This document shows, one piece after another, positions 57,214 through 64,000 of a stretch of 64,000 nt of DNA. How positions within the stretch are numbered: the first letter of the stretch is position 1; each line of letters opens with the position of its first letter. The DNA is taken from NCBI GenBank assembly GCA_033782935.1, contig JAWQEG010001229.1, positions 40,001-104,000 of the forward strand, given 5' to 3'. The notes under the pieces were generated by a model that searched no databases, was not told the origin of the DNA, and saw only the letters and a program-made list of their open reading frames with translations. Source of the DNA: Petrolisthes cinctipes. Lineage: Eukaryota; Arthropoda; Malacostraca; Decapoda; Porcellanidae. The translations under genes were made by a program, and so were the position numbers.

Positions 57214-57640
57214 TAATGGTTACTCCCCTTAATTATTTATCCCCGACTTATATACACTAGAATAATGTTTTGTATGAATAACTTATGAGGTCAGCAAACG
57301 TGTATCGTATTCTAAAGTTATATTTATATTTATTAATATTTGTATTTATAATTATATTTTGTTTAGAAGGGAGTAGGTGTATTTACGCCAGGATATATGT
57401 AGAAAAAAACTCACTGTAAATAATTTTCTCTCGCATTACGTCATTTATTAGGTAGTTTGACTCTTATTTGGGTTGATTTTACAGTAAGTTGGGTTTAGTT
57501 AGAAAGACAAAACCTAGAAACTCTTGACACCCCTGCCGCTAACGTGTATTATAATTATTAGTATTATTAGTATTATTATTATTAGTAGTAGTAGTATTGT
57601 TAATTTGTTATTAGTAGTAGCAGTAGTAGTGGTGGTAGTG
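57214..57640. other. Intergenic, A/T-rich
   Basis: TATTAT and TAGTAG microsatellites near 57555-57635; nothing else recognised. Confidence 0.45.
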
Positions 57641-57839
57641 GTTATGTCTAGCACGTTTCATTGATTTGGACGAGTGTTAGACCTCCTTTAAGGGGATATT
57701 TAAGAATGTCACGGTTTTGCTGCATGGTGCCGCATATTATGCCGCCCATGAGCGGCCCTCTGCGGGACCCTAAAACTTGAACTTGAACGTGAGATGTTCT
57801 AACACAGACAATCTTCCTGGTTTGTCCTTCTTTCGGATC

Positions 57840-58075
57840 CCTAAGGTAATAAGAAACCAAGGAGAAGCACACGAGAAACAACAGCTGATCAGTCTGTAGC
57901 TGAGCTCTGTCTTCCGATCCTTGAATTCTCTTAACAATCTTGGATTCGTCTGCAAAAAGATAGAGATCTGAAGAGACTACATCAGGTAGGTCATTTAGGT
58001 ATTTATATATAATATAAACAACAGTGGACCCGGTGATGTACGAGGCGTGATCCCCAAGATTATTCAAAATGAGTG
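57840..58075 (-). pseudogene. LINE reverse-transcriptase fragment
   Basis: NDLPDVVSSDLYLFADESKI and then KRIQGSEDRAQLQTD on the minus strand: the catalytic FADD block of a CR1/Jockey-like polymerase, with the second Asp changed to Glu. Nothing more of the element is recognised in the surrounding 150-codon frame. Confidence 0.72.
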
Positions 58076-58216
58076 ATACGGTCATAAGGTGCAGTAAATG
58101 AAAGTGCAAAATTAAAGGAGACCGAGTTCACCTGGCAACACTGGCTGGCAGGTGAAAACAGCTGATTGTATTGTGTCAACAAGTACTCCAAACTCATACC
58201 GTCAAAATAACACCGC

Positions 58217-58617
58217 GGTAAATATTGAATGAATTACCGTTATTGCGTACGTTTTTTCTACCTTCATTACCCACTTATTTAGACCATTCTAAGACTATTT
58301 TCTTCTATGGCATTTCCTCCGCAAATGCCCGATTTCCAAGATAGGGCATATTCAAATGGGGCATTTTGAAATTAGCCTGACCTTACCTAACCAAACCTAG
58401 ACTGCATCCGACTACCAGGACCTAACCTGGGCAGACTAACGGGACCTAACCTGGGCAGACTACCGGGACCTAACCTGGGCAGACTACCGGGACCTAACCT
58501 GGGCAAACTACCGGGAAATAACCGTGGTAAAGTACAGGAAATGGCCGGGGCAAAATACTGGGACCTAGCCGGATCTGGCAACACTGCTACAAAACGGTAA
58601 TTCTTTCAATAAATACC
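58217..58617. mobile_element. GGTA-TACC MITE family, copy with a 24-bp internal repeat
   Basis: Ends GGTAAATATTGAATGAATTA and, reversed, GGTATTTATTGAAAGAATTA. The segment CAGACTACCGGGACCTAACC occurs four times in tandem. Confidence 0.86.
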
Positions 58618-58735
58618 GAAAAACCGTACGCGATAACGGTAATTCATTCAATATTTACCCAAAAGACTGGGACCTAGCCGAATCGGGCAACATTGCTAGT
58701 CTGCTACAAAACGGTAATTCTTTCAATAAATACCC
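58618..58735. mobile_element. GGTA-TACC MITE family, deletion derivative
   Basis: Two terminal pieces are joined: ACCGTACGCGATAACGG with CAATATTTACC, then GGGACCTAGCC to CAATAAATACC. Confidence 0.68.
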
Positions 58736-58759
58736 ATTCAGGAGAGGGTAAGCGGTGTT

Positions 58760-59057
58760 GGTATTTATTGAAAGAATTACCGTTTTGCAGCAGTGTTGCC
58801 AGATCCGGCTGGGTCCCAGTATTTTACCCCGGTCATTTATTGTACTTTATCACGATTATTTCCCGGTAGTTTGCCCAGGTTAGGTCCCGGTAGTCTGATG
58901 CGGTCTAGGTTAGGTTAGGTTAGGTCAGGTCAGGTAAGGTTAGGCTAATTTCAAAATGCCCCATTTGAATATGCCTTAGTCTTAGAATGGTCTAAATAAG
59001 TGGGTAATGAAGGTAGAAAAACCGTACGCAATAACGGTAATTCTTTCTATATTTACC
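58760..59057. mobile_element. GGTA-TACC MITE family, reverse copy
   Basis: Starts GGTATTTATTGAAAGAATTA and ends TTCTTTCTATATTTACC; carries AGGTTAGGTTAGGTTAGG. Confidence 0.84.
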
Positions 59058-59288
59058 CAGAAGGGTGCCTACAACACCAGAAAATTTAATCGTATGTAGA
59101 AAACTAGACACAACCATATACTTATTTGGTAGACCATAACGAGATGAATAATTATAGTAAGAGGATGACATTAAGTGGGTTTGTGGATAGAGTATTTCTA
59201 TAAGCTGGTAACATTAATCTACGTAGGCTACTGGAACATGAAATAAGTGAGGGGAAATAGAGGTTCACCTGTCACAACCAGCCTCTCC

Positions 59289-59549
59289 AACCATATTCAA
59301 GAACGCTCATGGTGTAGGCCTATACGATGCCTCCAACCGTGCACCAAAGTTTTCTGAGCCATAACTCCATAAAGTTCGAAATACCGTACCCATAGACAGG
59401 GATGCTGCACTTAGGACCATATCTAAGAACGTTCGTGGTGTATATGACGATGGCGTGGTACTGGTACGATGGCTCTATAGAAAAACAATTGGACCATTGT
59501 ACCGGCACCTACCACACCATCGTATGCACTACAAAGGTTCTTGAATATA
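59289..59549. repeat. Imperfect foldback element
   Basis: Left arm CATATTCAAGAACGCTCATG and reversed right arm CTATATTCAAGAACCTTTGT share TATTCAAGAAC and a downstream CATACGATG-like segment. Boundaries and family unknown. Confidence 0.4.
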
Positions 59550-60600
59550 GACCTTACGCTCACACTGACCTTGTCCCTTTACTGTACTATTGAGAAGTCA
59601 CACTTGGTTTTCTCTCTTTTAGTTCCTGTGTTTTTATTATATGCATATTATTTGGAATGCAACTTTTGTCAAACAATCTTGGAGAGGAGGGAATGACATT
59701 CAGTACATATAGTGAGAAGGGTCCATGAGACACAAAAGGTTCAGAACTACTACTCTACGAAAAACCAATAAGAATGAAGAATAAATGGGAAACATACTGT
59801 ATATGAATAATCTCTGGACTCTTTCTTCCATGGAAAGGAGAGTTACTTCCCAATTCCCTTCATATAATTGTTGGTGGTTGTTTCTGCTTTGTGAAGTTAT
59901 ATCCCAGTGCTGCAGTTCATTTTGACCATGTTTGATTCCAGCCCTATTTTGCCCAGGTTCGGTTCCGATAGTTTGCTCCAGTCCAGTCAGGTTATTTAGT
60001 CCAGATTTAGGTTAGGTTAGGTTATTTTGTTGGGCTGAAATCCACTCACCTTGCTATACGCCACATTTATCTTTGAACACTGGGGGCTGGATAGGTGAGG
60101 AAATGGGTGAGGCAAGGACTTTTAGGCATCCAGTGTTACAAAAAACATATATTCCGGTAAGTATTTAGGAAACTAGAAGCCCTGTTAGCTCAGTTTCGGG
60201 AAGCATCTGATTAAGACCCATCTCTTTAAGTCCATGTACAATAATTGTTTGGCCAATTTCTATGAATACAGTATTAGTTCTTTTAAAGGCTTGGTCTAGT
60301 TATACACTTATCTATTTCTAAACATGAACATGAAGCAGGCTCTTTGGCATAAGTCCTCACCTTTCTTAAATAAAAACAAGTGGGGATGAAACATGGGTAC
60401 ACACTCCGGTAACCTAAGTATGAGCTCTATGACCCTCTATATGATGGCCTAGGTCAGGGTGGAATATATTTCTCTTTACAGTCAAGTGCAAGTACAGTAC
60501 TGCATTGATCTCATGTTAAGTATTTTTTCCTGGTATGGTCCAGTGCCTTATACTTTACTTATTTACTATTATTACAGTATATAGTTATTTTTTTTTTTTT
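59550..60600. other. 5' flank of CEP19
   Basis: No coding sequence seen. A diverged piece of the GGTA-TACC family (TTTGCCCAGG, AGGTTAGGTTAGGTTA) lies at about 59950-60030. A T run ends at the CEP19 acceptor (60588-60608). Confidence 0.45.
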
Positions 60601-60608
60601 TTTCTCAG

Positions 60609-60811
60609 CTGACGAAGAGATGGAGGAGGAGGATGTGGTGCCGTTGAGACTGGGTGTGCGGGCCTCTCCTCCAGCACTCACACTAGTGTACAAGAGAGGC
60701 TCAGGCATGGAACGCTACAGAGTTATGCCCATAAGGTCACTCAACAAATTTGGTTCTGTTGATACTGTTCTCAATGAACTAAAACAGAGACATAGCCAGT
60801 ATTTAGCTAAG
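60609..60811 (+). CDS. CEP19: CEP19 first coding exon
   Basis: Acceptor of a long T tract, TTTTCTCAG|CTGACG; 11 bases of 5' UTR, ATG at 60620, donor GCTAAG|GTAAGA. Encodes residues 1-64. A non-coding exon must lie upstream. Confidence 0.9.
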
Positions 60812-62752
60812 GTAAGAACTGGAGGGGATTACATAAATTATGGTAGTCATCATACCCTCAGAAACGGTCTTCAGTTATTTAGGCAGTTTAATGAGAAAAA
60901 AAGGTAAAAGCATAAATGAGGTTAGTGTTACTCGAGAAACCAAAATATCACTTAAAAAAGCTAATGTAAAGACCTATCAGGCAAACTGCAAGCAATTGCC
61001 ATTAGAATTTAGTATAGATATTAGTGAATAAAAACTACAGCATCTTGTTGGTATCAGTTCACTTATTCTTTTGAGTCAGTTATAAATCTCTTGTTTAGTT
61101 TCATATACAGGTACAGTACTTGTTTCCTGTACTGTACTATCATAGTACCGTACTAAATATGTCCTATACAGCCTGGTACAATACATTTACCAGTCCTTGT
61201 TTTGCTGCATTATTGCATTGTATTAACTTTTTGAGTTCCAGTGGTGGTTTTCTGGTTTGTTTATATCAATTTGGATTATATATATAAATTGGCTTTTTTT
61301 TAGTTTTGCCTGTCTCTTGTAATTTACTGTGCACCTCAAGTACAGAAAAAAAATACAGTATACAGTTGTACTTACTGCTGGCAACAGGTTCCAGATGTGA
61401 GAATGGAGAAGATGATGAGACTGCTGCAGGAGACACAGAAGGGGTGGGCAGTGACAGCAGCTGTAGAGACAGTGGAGAGAGAGTACAGCCTTGATCCACT
61501 CCAAGACCTAAACAAACTAGATGATCATCAGCTTGCCAAGAAGAAAAAGGTTTGATGACAATTGATGTGCTCCCAAATGAAGCTCACTTGGTGCCAATTT
61601 ACTGAGAAAAAAATTATAGAAAGAGTTATCAAGCAATTCAAGTTCCTTAAAAGATTACACATAAACATAAGCAACTTATAGACATGTAATCCTTGCAAAT
61701 TTTTAGTAGCTTGTAATATGTTGGAAAAGGATGTGTAGAGAAGAAATTGGATGTTTCTATATGATTGCTGTAATTTTCTAAGATTAGTTTACAATTTACT
61801 GTGTATTTTTTACTCGTTATCATGCAACTCAATTTGCTCTGTTGTCTGCTATGATTATGTCCTTGCTGGGCCTTTCGGTGTTAATTTTGGGATAATTCCT
61901 TTATTGTATAAAGTGTACTGTATTATCGCTCAAAATAATATGCCCATAATTTCGATGACACATCAGACAAAGATTTGGTAAACCAACTTGAGGCAATACG
62001 AGACATATTTGTCCATGTCCACATCCATCATTCCTCTATTAAAGGATACTTTTTGGAGTGACTTTATATAATTTTATCAGGGGATTTACCTCATAATTTA
62101 GTACCTGGCATTTATGTTCTAAATACTGGTAACTACTGATTCACACCAGACAAAGCTATAGTATTATGATTGAGTGTAATACAGTATCATTTTATGCAGT
62201 AACATGAGAGGTTCAAGTTATCTACTGTACTATCATACTATGCTGTACTCTACTTAATTGCTTTAAAATCCAGATGAGATTACAGTGGCAATGAACTTTC
62301 TTAGTATTATTTATTGAACTCAGTGTCTGGGATTCATGTTCTTTGGTATACATTTAAAATGAAAATTCTTTTGCTAAAGTTACACACTACTTTGTATTTC
62401 TAATGCTATTTATTGTAGATATATAAAAGTACAGTGTTTTTGTTTTCCAAGGCCCTACATGTGAGCTTCTCAAAGTTTATACTGTACATAATAATGATCT
62501 GTTTAAAATAATGATCTGTTTATATTGTTGTAACCTCAGTTCATGTAATCATAATCCCAGTTGTCTATAGGTAACCAACCATAACTTACCTTAATACTGT
62601 GTTATTACTTGCAGGTGATGGATGGGAGCTTTGAACGTAACCGTGTTTCTGCCGATGACCCAGATTATGAGTACGACAAGCAGGTGGAGTTCAAGACTGG
62701 AGGACAAGTTGGAGAGGGGTGGGACTCTCCAGATGAGGATTTCTGGGGATAA
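60609..62752 (+). CDS. CEP19: Centrosomal protein of 19 kDa (three coding exons, 163 aa)
   Basis: Small centriolar protein that in vertebrates is held at the mother centriole by FOP/CEP350 and recruits GTP-bound RABL2 to feed the IFT-B complex into the cilium. Coding 60620-60811, 61388-61549 and 62615-62752 joins in phase to 163 residues, the usual family length. Conserved features: PPALTLVYKRG and RYRVMPIR near the N-terminus, the family signature LNKLDDHQLAKKKKVMD at residues 105-121, DDPDYEYDKQVEF and a closing GWDSPDEDFWG. Start chosen as the first ATG after the acceptor at 60608 and because length and N-terminus fit. The exon 2 donor is unusual (AAG|GTTTGA). AATAAA at 63694-63699 is a possible polyadenylation signal. 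No sign of damage. Confidence 0.93.
61388..61549 (+). CDS. CEP19: CEP19 second coding exon
   Basis: Acceptor TGGCAACAG|GTTCCA, donor AAAAAG|GTTTGA; 54 codons, residues 65-118, from VPDVRMEKMMRLLQ to HQLAKKKK. Confidence 0.9.
62615..62752 (+). CDS. CEP19: CEP19 terminal coding exon
   Basis: Acceptor TTACTTGCAG|GTGATG; residues 119-163, ending EDFWG and TAA at 62750-62752. After the stop, CAGTACAGTACA steps and A/T-rich 3' UTR-like DNA follow. Confidence 0.92.
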   Translation: MMDGSFERNRVSADDPDYEYDKQVEFKTGGQVGEGWDSPDEDFWG

Positions 62753-64000
62753 AGGTTGCAATGTAGTGCCAGTAGCTACAGTCTTTCCTAAGTGCCGTCC
62801 TGCTAAATACTGTACAGTACAGTACATTAAAACTAGTCATAATTGATCTCTTATACCAGTGTATGTGATATTGGAGATGAAAGTAATGTGATGTATATAT
62901 GATTGTATTCAGTTACTATTTAAGTAATGACATATTCCAGATAACTAAGTTGCTGTAGGTTTGGATTATCTATGACATAACTAAAGTCAAGAAGAGAAGA
63001 CCAGTGCTATTTCTTTTTGTTGAAATGCCTTCAAAACCCTCAAGAAAGGCTATAATATGTACTGTTATTTCATTTAATGTAGTTAGGTAATGTATAAATG
63101 TGAAAGTTTATGGAGAGAGATAAATATGAGAGATAAATCATGCAAAGAATTTCCGGAATGAAAAGTATATTAATTTCAAAGACCACAGATTCCTTTCTCA
63201 ATAAGTGAGGAACTGGGAAAGAAATGAATGAAAATTTTACTGTAGCATCAGTGAACTACTTTGCCAGTGTGGTCTTGCTTAGTAAAAGCATTTCAACATC
63301 CACACTCAACATCCACCATTCAGCATGTCCATTACTACAGCTTTCATTCATTTTTCATATTATGACTTATCAGTGACTGCCAACAATGTCACTGTGTGAG
63401 TATTAGCAATCCCTCATGCAGCCTTTGTATATATATGTATATATATATATATTTTTTTTTCCCCAAGGTATTCATCATATCACTGACTACAGTTCCTTGA
63501 GGTTTTCTATTTTTCACTTTCTTTGTTCATACTATACAAAACAATAATGCAAAAATTTATAAGTATCATTACAAGTTCCTTTGTTCATTAACATCTATAT
63601 ATTTTGCGATTTATATTGTGATATATAAACTGTACAGTACAGTACATTATATTGTACTTTTAAAACCAGCATTATCGAATGCTACTTATTTTTAATAAAT
63701 TTTTAAATTAAGATAACTGGTGTTTAAATTGCTTTGTTTGAAACTCAGGTTCTATACTTGTGTGCATCTCAAACAGAAAAGTTCACAAATTAACAAGAAG
63801 AGAGGAGGATATATTTCCTCTATATAATTGTATAACCATAAGGTGAGGACTAATGATCAGACAGAATTATTGTCCTCTGGTCGGTGAAGTGTTTGGTTGA
63901 TTGTTGTTCATTGATATTTAGCAGTTAATTGACTATAATATCCAGTTGAATCTTAACTAGTTGACTGAACTATTAGCGAGGTCCTCATTGAAACAGGAGC
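62753..64000. other. CEP19 3' UTR and downstream DNA
   Basis: No further coding sequence. TATATATATA runs at 63427-63451, AATAAA at 63694-63699. Confidence 0.5.

Noticed and set aside
60840..61031. Read-through frame after CEP19 exon 1
   Set aside because: Intron sequence; the donor at 60811 and phase-matched exon at 61388 explain the gene.

Overview
The window is eukaryotic nuclear DNA and looks like a large, repeat-rich arthropod genome. Genes have many short exons with GT-AG introns, repeats are dense, and the recognisable genes are animal genes. The LINE types resemble those I associate with decapod crustaceans, so a decapod is my best guess, but that is inference. About 2.6 kb is supported host coding sequence.

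Three host genes can be read with matching splice phases. (1) 353-6447, minus strand: the first five coding exons of a sorbitol dehydrogenase (SORD); the 3' exons lie beyond position 1. (2) 24493-29084, minus: a complete three-exon, 536-residue protein with a FAR1-type (ZSWIM1/3-like) zinc module and a long acidic, possibly SUMO-modified tail. (3) 60609-62752, plus: a complete 163-residue CEP19, a centriole and cilium-base protein. A few further candidate exons (2023-2457, 8398-8587, 18782-18935, all plus) are weakly supported.

The rest is mobile and tandem DNA. 0-6.6 kb: SORD with introns full of minisatellites that abut its splice sites. 6.6-11.3 kb: small DNA-transposon relics, including a 40-bp perfect palindrome with an 8-bp target duplication and two TA-flanked MITEs sharing one TA. 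11.3-17.6 kb: a three-layer nest, an old Jockey-like LINE split by a TA-flanked MITE that is itself split by a near full-length Jockey-like LINE carrying a mutated 2A-like motif. 18.2-23.5 kb: an RTE-like LINE, one internally deleted copy and one 5'-truncated copy split by a PIF/Harbinger-type MITE.

26.1-38.8 kb holds a recent inverted duplication (arms about 1.94 kb, 8.8 kb apart) that copied exon 2 of the zinc-finger gene in antisense orientation upstream of the gene. 33.1-50.6 kb is a 17.5-kb A-rich macrosatellite made of short units containing CACCTG, organised into a higher-order repeat of about 2.5-3.2 kb. Read on the minus strand, each unit is a pyrimidine-rich tract followed by CAG|GTG, resembling a 3' splice site fused to a weak 5' splice site. 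51-59 kb holds LINE tails, a GGTA...TACC MITE family, a 41-bp minisatellite, a long-TIR transposon invaded by a hAT MITE, and a cluster of 110-bp hairpin elements.

I see no operon-like or defence-type gene system. The most unusual structures are the macrosatellite, the antisense exon duplication, the splice-site-bearing repeats in SORD and the hairpin family.
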